This document shows, in pieces, positions 32,989 to 42,223 of a stretch of 64,000 bases of DNA; within the stretch, counting starts at the first letter, position 1, and the number at the start of each line of letters is the position of its first letter. The notes under the pieces were generated by a model, which made no database searches, had not been told where the DNA came from, and saw nothing but the letters and a program-made list of their open reading frames with translations. This stretch comes from Mesorhizobium kowhaii (GTDB lineage Bacteria > Pseudomonadota > Alphaproteobacteria > Rhizobiales > Rhizobiaceae). The translations under genes and the position numbers were made by a program. The stretch covers positions 930,001 to 994,000 of the forward strand of contig NZ_MZXV01000013.1 of NCBI RefSeq assembly GCF_003253745.1, written 5' to 3'.

Positions 32989-34527
32989 ATGACGCGGCTC
33001 ACGCTTTTTACCTCGCTTTGCTTGGCCGGCACGGCGCTGGCCTCGATTCCGGCTACCGCCATCGCCGCCCCTCCTGGCTATGACAAGATCGACACGGTCG
33101 TCGTCATCTATGCCGAGAACCGCAGTTTCGATAATCTCTATGGCGGCTTCCCCGGCGCCAACGGCCTGGCCAACCTTTCGGCCGGCCAGGTGCGCCAGCT
33201 CGACCGCGACGGCAAGCCGCTGACCGAATTGCCGCCGGCCTGGGGCGGGTTGACCGCCAAGGGCGTGACGCCGCCGGTGACCGAGGCGCAGTCGGCGCAT
33301 CTCGGCAATGCCAGCTTCGCCATCGACGACGCCAGCGGCTTCAACGAGAAGACCTCCGTCATCACGCGCGACCTCTGGCACCGCTTCTATCAGGAGCAGA
33401 TGCAGATCGACGCTGGCCGGAACGACAAGTTCGTCGCCTGGGCCGATTCCGGCGGCCTGGTCATGGGCCATTATGACGGCTCGGTGCTGCCGATGTGGGC
33501 CGTGGCGAAGAAATACGTTTTGGCCGACAATTTCTTCCAGGGCGCCTTTGGCGGCTCCTTCCTCAACCATTTCATGCTCGCTTGCGCCTGCGTGCCGGTC
33601 TATCCGCACGCCGACACCAGCCCGGTGAAGGGCCAGATCTCCGCGGTCGAAGCCAATGGCACGACGCTGAAGGTTGCCGACAACTCGCCGGCCTCGGCAC
33701 TCGGCGGCGCGCCGAAATTCGTCAATGACGGCGCCATCACGCCCGACTTCTACGCCGTCAACACCATGCAGCCGCCTTACGAGCCGAGCGCCAACAAGCC
33801 GGCCGAAGGCGGCGACAAGGCACTCGCCGATCCGGCGCAGCCGACCACGCTGCCGCCGCAGCACGACATTACCATCGGCGATCTGTTGTCGCTGAAGGGT
33901 GTCAGCTGGGCCTGGTATGCCGGCGCCTGGCAGGCCACGCTCGACGGCAAGAACGCGACGCCGGTGCCGAACTTCCAGTTTCATCACCAGCCATTCAACT
34001 ATTTCGCGGCTTACGCGCCCGGCACGGCCGCGCGAACCGAACACCTCAGGGACGGCGGCATGGATGGCGCCGAATTCATCAAGGCGATCGACGACGGCAA
34101 GCTGCCGGCGGTGAGTTTCTACAAGCCGCAAGGCAATCTCAACGAGCATGGCGGCTACGCCGATGTGGCGAGCGGCGACCAGCATCTCGCCGACGTCGTC
34201 TCGCATCTGGAGAAAAGCCCGCAGTGGAGCCATATGCTGGTGGTCGTCACCTATGACGAGAATGGCGGCTTCTGGGACCATGTCGCGCCGCCGAAGGCCG
34301 ACCGCTGGGGGCCGGGCAACCGCATCCCGGCCTTCATCATCTCGCCCTATGCGAAGATGGGCACGGTCGACCACACGCAATACGACACGACGTCGATCCT
34401 GCGTTTCATCACCGCCCGCTACGATTTGCCGGTGCTGTCCGGCATCGTCGCCCGCGACAAGGCGCTGCGCAACAACGACCAGCCGCCGATGGGCGACCTG
34501 AGTGCTGCGCTCGACCTCAGCCGGTAG
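32989..34527 (+). CDS. Secreted acid-phosphatase/phospholipase-C-type phosphoesterase
   Basis: A 512-residue exported enzyme of the PF04185 (AcpA/phospholipase C) family. Residues 1-26 form a signal peptide ending ATAIAA. The family signature VVVIYAENRSFDNLYGGFPGA is at about 36-56, the nucleophile region GAFGGSFLNHFML near 185-198 and the metal site VVTYDENGGFWDHVAPP near 420. It should hydrolyse phosphomonoesters or phospholipids in the periplasm or outside the cell. It is divergent from a di-haem peroxidase gene. The start follows ATGAGGACTTCCC with a weak GAGG site. Confidence 0.88.
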   Translation: MTRLTLFTSLCLAGTALASIPATAIAAPPGYDKIDTVVVIYAENRSFDNLYGGFPGANGLANLSAGQVRQLDRDGKPLTELPPAWGGLTAKGVTPPVTEAQSAHLGNASFAIDDASGFNEKTSVITRDLWHRFYQEQMQIDAGRNDKFVAWADSGGLVMGHYDGSVLPMWAVAKKYVLADNFFQGAFGGSFLNHFMLACACVPVYPHADTSPVKGQISAVEANGTTLKVADNSPASALGGAPKFVNDGAITPDFYAVNTMQPPYEPSANKPAEGGDKALADPAQPTTLPPQHDITIGDLLSLKGVSWAWYAGAWQATLDGKNATPVPNFQFHHQPFNYFAAYAPGTAARTEHLRDGGMDGAEFIKAIDDGKLPAVSFYKPQGNLNEHGGYADVASGDQHLADVVSHLEKSPQWSHMLVVVTYDENGGFWDHVAPPKADRWGPGNRIPAFIISPYAKMGTVDHTQYDTTSILRFITARYDLPVLSGIVARDKALRNNDQPPMGDLSAALDLSR

Positions 34528-34550
34528 GGCAGGGCGGACCGCATATTGCT

Positions 34551-35030
34551 CTAACTGCCTGATCTCCGGATCAGGTCGCGGCCGATCGGCTTCGGCGTCT
34601 CGCTGCGCAGCACCAGCGCCGTCGTGACCGCGCCGTGGCGGGCCACGGCGTCGACGATGGTTTCAAGCTGCGCCGGCGAGGGGACGACCACTTTCAGGAT
34701 GAAGCAATCCTCGCCGGTCAGTCGGTGCACCTCGGTGATCTGCGGCATCTCGGCGAATTGCTTCAGGCAGGGGCGGATGTGCTCATGCGTGGTGCGCACC
34801 CGGATGATCGCCGTCATGCCGAGGCCGAGTGCGGCCGGATCGATGACAGCGGTGTAGCCGGCAATGATGCCGCGCTCCTCCAGCCGTTTCACCCGCTCGG
34901 AGGTCGCCGGCTGCGACAGGCCGACCCGGCGGCCAAGCTCGGACATGCCGATGCGGCCGTTCTCCTGCATGGCTTCGACAATGGCGATGTCGGTCGGGTC
35001 GAGCGGCGCGCGCTCATCACTGTTTTTCAT
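34551..35030 (-). CDS. Lrp/AsnC-family transcriptional regulator
   Basis: A 159-residue regulator. The helix-turn-helix is LDPTDIAIVEAMQENGRIGMSELGRRVGLSQPATSERVKRLEERGII (about residues 10-55). The RAM domain follows with EVHRLTGEDCFILKVVVPSPAQLE. ATG 35030 has AAGG 5 nt upstream; a GTG two codons earlier is too close to it. An inverted repeat at 35044-35073 overlaps the presumed promoter. It is divergent from an RBBP9-type hydrolase gene. Confidence 0.9.
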   Translation of the reverse strand: MKNSDERAPLDPTDIAIVEAMQENGRIGMSELGRRVGLSQPATSERVKRLEERGIIAGYTAVIDPAALGLGMTAIIRVRTTHEHIRPCLKQFAEMPQITEVHRLTGEDCFILKVVVPSPAQLETIVDAVARHGAVTTALVLRSETPKPIGRDLIRRSGS

Positions 35031-35043
35031 GACCACCTTGAAT

Positions 35044-35073
35044 CCATCGGAAGTCTAGCGACTTTTCCGATGG
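35044..35073. promoter_or_regulatory. Inverted repeat, Lrp operator candidate
   Basis: CCATCGGAAGTC and GACTTTTCCGATGG form an interrupted inverted repeat (two extra T in the right arm) around TAGC, 14 bp upstream of the Lrp-type ATG and 66 bp before the hydrolase ATG. The position suits autoregulation and control of the divergent gene. Confidence 0.5.
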
Positions 35074-35138
35074 TTTCCCATTTTCAGCTGTGAAGCAAGA
35101 CGCCACCATGCTCTCCTTACTGATAGGAGCAAGGCAAC

Positions 35139-35672
35139 ATGACGCATTTCATCATCCTGCCCGGCAGCGGCGGTTCGGGTCCGGCGCACTGGCAAACGCG
35201 CTGGGAAAGCGCCAACCCGGCGATGCGGCGGTTCCAGCCATCGAGCTGGGACCTGCCCGATTTGACCGACTGGCTGGCGGCGCTGGAGGCTGCCGTGATC
35301 GAGGCGCCCGAACCGCCGGTGCTGGTCGCGCACAGCCTGTCCTGCCTGCTGGTGGCACATTGGCAGAAGATCTCGCGGCGCCCGGTCAAGGCGGCCTTGC
35401 TGGTCGGCGTTCCCGATCCGACAGCGGCCGTCTTCCCGACCTACGGCATGGCCTTTGCCAAAATTCCCGAGGGCCGGCTGCGCTTTGCCTCGCTGGTGGT
35501 GACCAGCACCAACGATCCCTATGGCGCGCCGGACTATGCAGAGGCGAGGGCGAAGCAGTGGGGCAGCGGCCTTGCCGTCATCGGCCCGTTCGGTCACATC
35601 AATGCCGAGAGTGGCCTGGGCGACTGGCCGCAAGGTTTTGCGCTTCTCGACGGTCTCGTTTCTGAAAGCTAG
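35139..35672 (+). CDS. RBBP9/YdeN-family serine hydrolase
   Basis: A 177-residue alpha/beta hydrolase of the small RBBP9/YdeN group. The start FIILPGSGGSGPAHWQTRWE is typical. The nucleophile Ser lies in LVAHSLSCLLVAHW (about residue 66), the Asp in VVTSTNDPYG and the His in IGPFGHINAESGLGDWP. Substrate is unknown; relatives are broad serine esterases. The start has AAGGCAAC upstream. It is divergent from an Lrp regulator and ends 2 bp before the convergent DUF922 gene. Confidence 0.88.
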   Translation: MTHFIILPGSGGSGPAHWQTRWESANPAMRRFQPSSWDLPDLTDWLAALEAAVIEAPEPPVLVAHSLSCLLVAHWQKISRRPVKAALLVGVPDPTAAVFPTYGMAFAKIPEGRLRFASLVVTSTNDPYGAPDYAEARAKQWGSGLAVIGPFGHINAESGLGDWPQGFALLDGLVSES

Positions 35673-35674
35673 CG

Positions 35675-36307
35675 TCAGCCGCCATTCACCAAGGCAAGGA
35701 TGAGTTTTTGCAGATTGCCGCCCTGGCCGAGTTCGACGCGGTCGAAATCGCGGCTCGCTTGCCGCTGCGCCTGTGACAGTTCGGACAGGCGCTTCGTCAT
35801 CTCGCTGCGGATCTTGCTGCATTTGGGGTCGCCGGCGACGCTGAGGCCGACGGTCGCTGTCTCGATCTTGCGCACCATGTCGATGATATCAGCGCCATGC
35901 ACTTTTTCGTGGGCGCTGACGCCGGCGATGAAAACCTCCCAGTTTTTCTCGACGGCTGGCGGCAGCGGCGCCGAGGGGCTTGGCAAGGTGTAGGTGATGA
36001 TGAGCTTCGGCCGTGCCGAGACCAGCACGCAGGCTCCGGCTCGCGCCTGATAGTCCCTGGTCCAGGTCAGCTTGAAATTGGTGTGGGCGATGGCGCGGGC
36101 AACGCCGAGCTTCGGACCGTTCTCGCCGATCGAGCGGTAGAGTTCCGGCCCGGACTGGCCCGAGATGGCGTAGGTCTCGACCTTCTCGACCGGCTTCCAG
36201 TCGGCATGGGCGGCGAGCGGCGAGGCCAGCAGGGCGGCCAGCAAAAGGCACAGATGAACACAGGCTCTCAACACCGCTCTCCGCACAATCAGGACAGGAC
36301 GCCGCAA
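35675..36307 (-). CDS. DUF922 putative secreted zinc protease
   Basis: A 210-residue exported protein. The signal peptide (about residues 1-36) ends SPLAAHA. The DUF922 domain contains the zinc motif HEKVHG near residue 132, YAISGQSGPELYRSIGENGPK near the start of the mature part, and ARPKLIITYTLP. Catalytic activity is predicted from the HExxH motif, not demonstrated for most members. There is no adjacent partner; a small secreted protein is transcribed divergently 74 bp away. Confidence 0.85.
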   Translation of the reverse strand: MRRPVLIVRRAVLRACVHLCLLLAALLASPLAAHADWKPVEKVETYAISGQSGPELYRSIGENGPKLGVARAIAHTNFKLTWTRDYQARAGACVLVSARPKLIITYTLPSPSAPLPPAVEKNWEVFIAGVSAHEKVHGADIIDMVRKIETATVGLSVAGDPKCSKIRSEMTKRLSELSQAQRQASRDFDRVELGQGGNLQKLILALVNGG

Positions 36308-36381
36308 CGGGCGATGCCACCGGATGGCTTTTCCTATAGAATGCCGGCGGGTGCGGCCGCAAATGTCTGAGGGGGGAAGTC

Positions 36382-36870
36382 ATGAGATATCTGATCGTCG
36401 TGGGTGCGGTGGCGGCCTTGCAGGCCGCGCAGCCGGCGTTTGCCGCGTCCTGCAGCGGCTGGAGCGCCAAGATGGAGGAAGACGAGGGTGGCAGCGTGCT
36501 GACCGCCTCGGTCTGCGGCGGGCCGAAAGGCGATGCGCATCTGATGCTGACCTGTTTCGACACGCCGGTGCTGAGCTACGACCTCGGCGCCACCGGCCAG
36601 CAGCTGGAGCCCGGCATAAGCGGCTCGTTCGATTTCAAGGCCGACGGCAAGACCGTGACCAAGACGCTGCAGCTCGAAGCCATGTACAACTATTTCGTGG
36701 TGAACCTGGCCAAAGCCGATCCGCTGCTGGACCTGTTGCGCGGGAAAGGCGATGTCAGCGTCGGTGCCGCCAAATACGGCCAGACCAGCTTTCCGCTGAA
36801 GGGCTCGAGCGGGGCAATAGGCAAGGTGCTGGCGCAATGCGGCAAGGCGGCGCCTGCGGATGGGGATTGA
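36382..36870 (+). CDS. Secreted hypothetical protein
   Basis: A 162-residue exported protein with a clear signal peptide (MRYLIVVGAVAALQAAQPAFAA). The mature part is beta-rich with cysteines in SCSGW, SVCGGP, LTCFD and AQCGK, four in all, probably forming two disulfides. No family is recognised. GGGGGAAGTC precedes ATG 36382. It is divergent from the DUF922 protease gene. Confidence 0.75.
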   Translation: MRYLIVVGAVAALQAAQPAFAASCSGWSAKMEEDEGGSVLTASVCGGPKGDAHLMLTCFDTPVLSYDLGATGQQLEPGISGSFDFKADGKTVTKTLQLEAMYNYFVVNLAKADPLLDLLRGKGDVSVGAAKYGQTSFPLKGSSGAIGKVLAQCGKAAPADGD

Positions 36871-36916
36871 GGCGCGGGCCTTTGCAGCACCGCCAACGCC
36901 TTGTGTGATGCGGCGT

Positions 36917-37117
36917 CTACCGCGTGGTCTCGCCATGCGCCGCGACATAATCGATATCGGACCGGCTGATGCCGATGTCCTTGAGCATGAAGTCGGGCAT
37001 CGCCTCCAGATGGCGTCGGTCGCGACGGTGGCGCCAGCGGCGCGCCAGGCGTGCCAGCAGGGTCGAGGGCAAGCGCCATTGTCGGGCGTTCCTCGGGACG
37101 CTTTCAATTTCGGTCAT
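36917..37117 (-). CDS. DUF1127 small basic protein
   Basis: A 66-residue DUF1127 protein: an Arg-rich N-terminal half (LLARLARRWRHRRDRRHLEAM) followed by the family signature PDFMLKDIGISRSDIDYVAA. Small DUF1127 proteins in alphaproteobacteria have been linked to RNA turnover and phosphate or carbon metabolism. GAGG lies just upstream of ATG 37117. It follows the frameshifted secreted-protein gene on the same strand. Confidence 0.85.
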   Translation of the reverse strand: MTEIESVPRNARQWRLPSTLLARLARRWRHRRDRRHLEAMPDFMLKDIGISRSDIDYVAAHGETTR

Positions 37118-37180
37118 GGTTTCCTCGGAATTCAGCGCGAAGGGCTTGCCGGCGTCGCGCCGGCAAACCCTGACGAGGCG

Positions 37181-37712
37181 TCAGTCGCCCATCCTCATCG
37201 CATCGCAGGATACGGTGGGGTTCATGTCGGCGAAGGTGCCGGTCGGGTTCTTCTTCCACGCCCAGACATGCAGCTCGTAAAAGGCCCCGAGGCCATAGCG
37301 ATTGGGCGCGCTGTTGAAGTTGAACAGCTGCCCCTCGAGTGAGGCCGGACCCTTCGAGGTGATGTATTCGACCGCCACCAGCTTCAGCATGCCGTTCTGC
37401 CATCGGCTCGTACATCACCGCTTCCGGCTTGGCGAGATCGACCGCATCGTCCTTCAGGTAGGCCGCGTTGACATAGTGGATGCCCATGGCCCCACCGGTG
37501 ATGCCGCTGGCGCAAGGGATCGGTGCGTAGCCTTCGGCGGTGGCCGTCGCCACATTCTCGAACCGGCCGTTGGTGGCGCGCACCTTTTGCGCCAGGACGT
37601 TCATGTCACTGGCTACAGAGGTGTTGGCCCCATGGGCATGAACCGCCGTCAACGCGACGGCGGACAGCATGGACAGGGCGGCAAGGCGCCGGGTCCAAGG
37701 AAAGATTGTCAT
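37181..37712 (-). pseudogene. Frameshifted paralogue of the 12107-12643 secreted protein
   Basis: The first part (from ATG 37712) has a signal peptide and reads through AEGYAPIPCASGITGGAMGIHYV to MYEPMA. The homologous C-terminus (MLKLVAVEYITSKGPAS to NPTVSC) continues in another frame that ends at 37181. Comparison with the intact copy places a one-base insertion near 37395 (GCAGAACGGCATG, where GCNGANGGC is expected). Removing it restores a protein of about 176 aa. The shift may be real decay or a base-calling error. Confidence 0.8.
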
Positions 37713-37802
37713 GTTAACTCCATAAGTTTGCTATCGCGCACCGGCCGTATCGGCCCGAGCGCCTCGGTCGTGGACGAACGCGTGGTCCGCCACCAAGGCT
37801 GG

Positions 37803-38078
37803 TTAGGCGCCTGCGGTCTGCGGGCCGATGAAGGCGGCGATCTCCGTCACCTTGTTGGCGGGAAAGCCGCCCTCGCGGGCATGTCGCTTGATGATCTCGG
37901 CGCTTTCGGCCTCGTGCACGCAGTAGATCTTGTCGCCGGCGACAAAGGAGGTGAGCCATTTGTAGGGTACGCCGAGGCCGGCCACGACCTCGTTGGACTT
38001 GGCCGAGATCTCCTTGAGCTCGTCGGCACTCAGCCTGTCGGCGCCTGCGATCTCGCGTTCGATGATGAAAGTTGGCAT
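37803..38078 (-). CDS. DUF4242 (SCO4226-like) small protein
   Basis: A 91-residue protein of the DUF4242 family with ferredoxin-like fold: MPTFIIEREIAGADRLSADELKEIS, then YKWLTSFVAGDKIYCVHEAESAEIIKRHAREGGFPANKVTEI. The related Streptomyces protein SCO4226 binds nickel; metal binding here is untested. It is divergent from a BTAD-type regulator gene across 146 bp, and DUF4242 genes are often seen beside such regulators. Confidence 0.87.
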   Translation of the reverse strand: MPTFIIEREIAGADRLSADELKEISAKSNEVVAGLGVPYKWLTSFVAGDKIYCVHEAESAEIIKRHAREGGFPANKVTEIAAFIGPQTAGA

Positions 38079-38224
38079 TGTCGGTCTCCGTTGTAGGTTG
38101 ACGGCCCGATAAAACCGATCGACGTTCGACCCGGTGTGCTGCCCGCCAAGGAAACGCCGCGAGAACGGTCACACGCTTCGTCCCACGGTGGTGGCGCATG
38201 CCATTTGCGAGGATGGGCAGGCAC

Positions 38225-39945
38225 ATGGTGGAAAAATTGGGCGCTACCATCAGGCTTCTTGGCGACCCCGCCATTCTCGATGCGAATGGGCGGAGCCAAC
38301 CTGTGCGTGGTCATCAGGCCTGGGCGCTGCTGGCCCGCGTGCTTCTGGCGCGCGCGCCGCTCGACCGGCGCACACTTGCGGCGGAGCTGTTTCCCGAGAC
38401 CGTCGATCCGCTGGGTTCGCTGCGTTGGTGCCTGGCCTCGCTGCGCAAGGCGCTCAACACCGCCGACTGTCTGAACGGTGACCCGATCGAGGGCCGCTTT
38501 GCCGACGATTTGGACATCGACGTGCTGCGCCTCGACCGCGACGATTTCAACATCGAGGCCGCCGGCCCGCTGCTCGGCGCGCTGGAGCCGCGCTGCAGTC
38601 CGGAATTCGCCACCTGGCTGCTGGTCGAGCGCGAGCGCATCGCCGGCATCGTCGAATCCCGGATTCGACAGGAAACCATCCGCGCCATGTCGGTCGAGGA
38701 TCATGGCCGCGCCACGCGGCTGGCCGAACTTGGCGTGCGGCGCAGCCCCTATGACGAAAGCGCGCATATATTGCTGGTGAAGAGCCTGGCGCTGGCCGGC
38801 CGCTACCAAGCGGCGCTCGAACAGGTCGAGGCGACCGAGGCTGTGTTCGTGGCCGAGCTTGGCGAAAAGCCGTCGGCCGCGTTGCGCAGTGCGGCGCGCC
38901 GCACCATCTCGTCTCCGCCCAGCGGCATCTCACGCCAGGCCTTCGTCATCTCGCTGATGCAGTCGGGGCTTGCCGCGCTTTCGGCGGGTGCCGTGGACGC
39001 CGGCATCGACTGCCTGCGCCGCGCCGTGCGCGACGCCGAAAAGCACAAGGATGCGCATCTGACCTCGCGCGCCATGTTCGAGCTTGGCGCAGCGCTTGTG
39101 CATTCGGTCAAAGGTTATGACGACGAAGGCTCGGTGCTGCTGCGCCAGAGCACGGAATTGGCGCGTCAGGGGGCAATGCAGCCATCGCTTCGGCGGGCTT
39201 TCGCGAACTCGGCTATGTCGAGGCGCTAGCCGGGCGGCGCCCGTCGGCCGCGACCTATCTCGCGCAGGCGCTGGAATTGGCCGGTGGGGACGACGATTTG
39301 GCAGGCATCCATGGCGTCATCGGTTTCAATCTGGTCGACTGGGGTCGGGTCGGTGAAGGGCTCGATCACTACGCGCTGTCACTGGAGCATGCGCGCTCGG
39401 CCGGCAACCGCCGCCGCGAGATCTGGTCGCTGGGACTTGGCGGCTGGGGGCTGCTCGCCGCCGATCGGTTGGAGGAAGCCGACCTCTGGCTGGCGGACTG
39501 CCTGGCGCTGGTCGAAGAACAACGTTGGATTTCGTTCCGGCCTTGGCCGGTGGCGGTGCTCAGCGAATCCCGCACCCGCCAGCAAGCGCGTCCCGATGAT
39601 TTGCGTCCCCGGCTGGAGGAAGCCTTTGCGCTGAGCTGTCAGATGAACGATCCCTGCTGGGAAGGGGCTGTGGCCCGCGCGCTGGCGTTGACCTATGCAG
39701 CAGAAGAGGCGTTCGAGCCGGCCATGGAGTGGTTGGGCGAGGCGCGCCGGTGCTGCATGCGCGACACCGACAGTTATGCCGGTTTGCAAGTGGAAATCCT
39801 GGCGAGCCAGGTGGAAGTCAATCTGAAGCTGGATCGGCCTGAGACGGCCGACGCCGTCGCGCGAGAATGGCTGGCGCTGGCGGCCAGAACGCACCGCGAT
39901 TCGCATGTCGCCCGCGCCGCCGGCTTTGTCACGCGGCGCAGCTGA
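38225..39945 (+). pseudogene. BTAD-domain transcriptional regulator, single-base frameshift
   Basis: The N-terminal part is an OmpR-like/BTAD regulator: GATIRLLGDPAILDANG, then LDRRTLAAELFPETVDPLGSLRWCLASLRKAL, and the helical BTAD repeats (RLAELGVRRSPYDESAHILLVKSLALAGRYQAALEQ). The frame breaks at a run of five G (39169-39173). Adding one G continues directly into GNAAIASAGFRELGYVEAL and the remaining TPR-like helices to TGA 39943-39945, giving about 574 aa. The homopolymer site makes a sequencing error plausible. It probably controls the divergent DUF4242 gene. A start at 38198 is also possible. Confidence 0.8.
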
Positions 39946-39947
39946 AC

Positions 39948-41390
39948 CTACCGGAACAGTGTGCCCAGCCTGATCGTGGCCGCCAAAAGCTCCTCGTCCG
40001 AAAACCCCGAAAAGCCCAGCACCAGGCCTTTGCGTGTCGGACCGCCGATGAACATCGAGGACAAGGCACGGGCGCCGACGCCCGCCGCTTTCGCCGCCTC
40101 GACGATCGCGGTGTCCGGTCCGGCCCCCTTCAGCGTCGCCATCAGGTGCAAGCCCTGTTCGGGCACGGTCACGTCGAGGCTGTCGCCGCAATGCGCCTCG
40201 AGGCCGGCGGCCAGCACGTCGCGCGCGGCCTGGACGCGGCGGCGCACGCGTCTCAGATGCGCGGCGAAATGGCCTTCGTTCAACAGGTCGGTCAGCGCGC
40301 CTTCGGCCAGCGTCGAGGGGAAGCGGTCGGAGCGCGCCCTGACCGCCATGACGGCATCGAGCAGCGCTTCCGGCACCACGACATAGCCGATGCGCAGGCC
40401 GGGGAAGAGGATTTTCGAGAAGGTGCCGAGATAGGCGACGCGGCCCGCGCCATCCATGCCTTGCAGCGAGGTCAGCGGCGGGCCGGCATAGCGGAACTCG
40501 CTGTCGTAATCGTCCTCGATGATCCAGGCATCGTTGCGCCGCGCCCAGTCGAGCAGCGCCAGGCGGCGGCGCATCGTCATCGTCACGCCGAGCGGATATT
40601 GATGCGAGGGCGTGACATAGGCCGCGCGCGCCCTTGGGCAGAGGCTTTCGCCGATCTCGGGATCGAGCCCTTCCTCGTCGACCGGAACGCCGACAACCCT
40701 GGCGCCGCTGCCGGCCAGCACGGCATGCGCCATGGGATAGCAGGGGTTTTCGATCCAGACGGCGTCACCTGGCCGGATGGCGGCGCGCGCCAAAAGATCC
40801 AGCCCCTGCTGCGTGCCCGAGGTCAGCACGATCTGGCCGGCATCGCAGCGCACGCCTCGCGCGGTCCTGAGATAGGTTGCTATCGCGCTGCGCAGGGCGA
40901 GGCCGCCACGCGGATCGCCATAGCGGAAATGCTCCGACCCGGGGCGGGCGAGGTGACGCGACAACAGGATGCGAAACAGGTTCAGCGTGCGCGGATCGGA
41001 TACCGCCACGCCAAGGCCGCAAGGCAGCGAGGCCGCGATGTCGATCTCGGGTGGACGCGGCCTGATCATGGCAACCGGCAGATGCGGCACGTCAGGCGCG
41101 ACGAAGGTGCCTGCGCCGACCTTGGCTGTGGCAAAGCCCTCCGAAATCAGCATCTCGAAACAGGCGACCGCCGCCGAGCGCGACAGGCCGAAGCGTTGGG
41201 CGAGGTCGCGGGTGGTCGGCAATTTGGCGCCGGCGGCCAGCGCGCCGGTCTCGATCAGCCGCCGCAGTGCCGCATAGAGCTCGCGGCTGCGCGGGCCATC
41301 GCCCGGCAGGACCGGGATCAGCGCCGACCAATCCGGCGGATTGGTCTGAATTTTCTCACTGTGATTGGTTCTTTTATCGACCAATGCCAT
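39948..41390 (-). CDS. MocR/PdxR-type regulator (GntR helix-turn-helix fused to aminotransferase domain)
   Basis: A 480-residue regulator. The GntR winged helix (about residues 30-95) contains LYAALRRLIETGALAAGAKLPTTRDLAQRFGLSRSAAVACFEMLISEGF. The fold-type I aminotransferase domain binds PLP through the Lys of YLGTFSKILFPGLRIGYV (near residue 320). Such proteins sense PLP or an amino-acid adduct. It is divergent from a PNPOx-like gene, and ATTGGT sites lie between and inside its start. A role in vitamin B6 homeostasis is possible but the divergent gene is only a distant PNPOx homologue. ATG 41390 excludes a non-homologous N-terminal extension. Confidence 0.9.
   Translation of the reverse strand: MALVDKRTNHSEKIQTNPPDWSALIPVLPGDGPRSRELYAALRRLIETGALAAGAKLPTTRDLAQRFGLSRSAAVACFEMLISEGFATAKVGAGTFVAPDVPHLPVAMIRPRPPEIDIAASLPCGLGVAVSDPRTLNLFRILLSRHLARPGSEHFRYGDPRGGLALRSAIATYLRTARGVRCDAGQIVLTSGTQQGLDLLARAAIRPGDAVWIENPCYPMAHAVLAGSGARVVGVPVDEEGLDPEIGESLCPRARAAYVTPSHQYPLGVTMTMRRRLALLDWARRNDAWIIEDDYDSEFRYAGPPLTSLQGMDGAGRVAYLGTFSKILFPGLRIGYVVVPEALLDAVMAVRARSDRFPSTLAEGALTDLLNEGHFAAHLRRVRRRVQAARDVLAAGLEAHCGDSLDVTVPEQGLHLMATLKGAGPDTAIVEAAKAAGVGARALSSMFIGGPTRKGLVLGFSGFSDEELLAATIRLGTLFR
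41327..41385. promoter_or_regulatory. ATTGGT operator cluster at the MocR start
   Basis: ACCAATCC-GGC-GGATTGGT (41327-41345, inside the first MocR codons) is followed by ATTGGT-N10-ACCAAT (41364-41385) over the start region. The GATTGGT copies at 41339 and 41363 are 24 bp apart. Direct plus inverted repeats of this kind are described for MocR regulators. Binding is inferred. Confidence 0.55.
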
Positions 41391-41419
41391 GGCGCATGGT
41401 TGGCAGACTAGAGACAAGG

Positions 41420-42148
41420 ATGCAAGCCGTGAACGACGTCGCCGCCAGCTTTCCGAACACCAGCCGCAACCGGGTGAAGCGCCTGCACGAGCGCGGCAGC
41501 TACGACCGTGCCGCCGTCTTCGCGGTGCTGGATGCCGGGCTGTTGTGCCATGTCGCCTACACATTCGACGGCCAGCCCTATTGCACGCCGACCATCCATT
41601 GGCGCGAGGACGATAGGATCTACTGGCACGGCTCTTCGGCCAGCCGCATGCTGCGCCAGCTGCGCGGCGGCACGCCGGCGTGTCTCACAGTGTCGCATCT
41701 CGACGGGCTGGTGCTGGCGCGCTCTGGCTTCAACCATTCCGCCAACTACCGCTCGGCTATGTGCTTCGGCACGGCGCGGATCATCGATGAACCGCAGGAG
41801 AAGCTGAAGGCGCTGGCCGGTGTCGTCGACCGCTTCTACCCCGGCCGATCCGAGACGCTGCGGCCCATCTCAGTGCAGGAGGCCAAGGCGACGACGGTGA
41901 TCGGCATGCGCATCGAGGAGGCGTCGGCAAAGGTGCGCGCCAAGGGCGTCGGCGACGACGAGGAGGATTACGGGCATCCGGTGTGGGCCGGCGTCATTCC
42001 GGTGCGGATGGTGATCGGCGCTGCCGAGCCGTGCCCAAGGCTGCTGCCTGGTATCAAACGGCCGCAAAACCTGTCCGGCTATGCCGAGGGCGAAAGGCTC
42101 GATCGAGCGCTGATGCAGGCGCAACTGGTGTATGAAGGTGAACTGTAG
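41420..42148 (+). CDS. Pyridoxamine-5'-phosphate-oxidase-like FMN-binding protein
   Basis: A 242-residue split-barrel flavoprotein of the PNPOx-like family. Features are VLDAGLLCHVAYTFDGQPYCTPTIHWREDDRIYWHGSSASRMLRQL, typical of the FMN-binding barrel, then CLTVSHLDGLVLARSGFNHSANYRSAMCFGTARII. True PNP oxidases are about 210-230 aa, but this group acts on unknown substrates. AAGGA overlaps ATG 41420; a GTG at 41429 has the ideal 8-nt spacing and could be the real start. It is divergent from the MocR regulator. Confidence 0.85.
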   Translation: MQAVNDVAASFPNTSRNRVKRLHERGSYDRAAVFAVLDAGLLCHVAYTFDGQPYCTPTIHWREDDRIYWHGSSASRMLRQLRGGTPACLTVSHLDGLVLARSGFNHSANYRSAMCFGTARIIDEPQEKLKALAGVVDRFYPGRSETLRPISVQEAKATTVIGMRIEEASAKVRAKGVGDDEEDYGHPVWAGVIPVRMVIGAAEPCPRLLPGIKRPQNLSGYAEGERLDRALMQAQLVYEGEL

Positions 42149-42223
42149 CCTGTAAAGTTGGCGCCCCCGCTGCCAACTGAAGTGCCTTGCTGCCACCGGC
42201 ACTGCGCCGTAAGTCATGCAACC

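Noticed and set aside
39867..41411. 514-codon plus-strand frame opposite the MocR gene
   Set aside because: The minus strand encodes an intact MocR regulator with PLP Lys; this frame has only Arg/Gly-rich composition.
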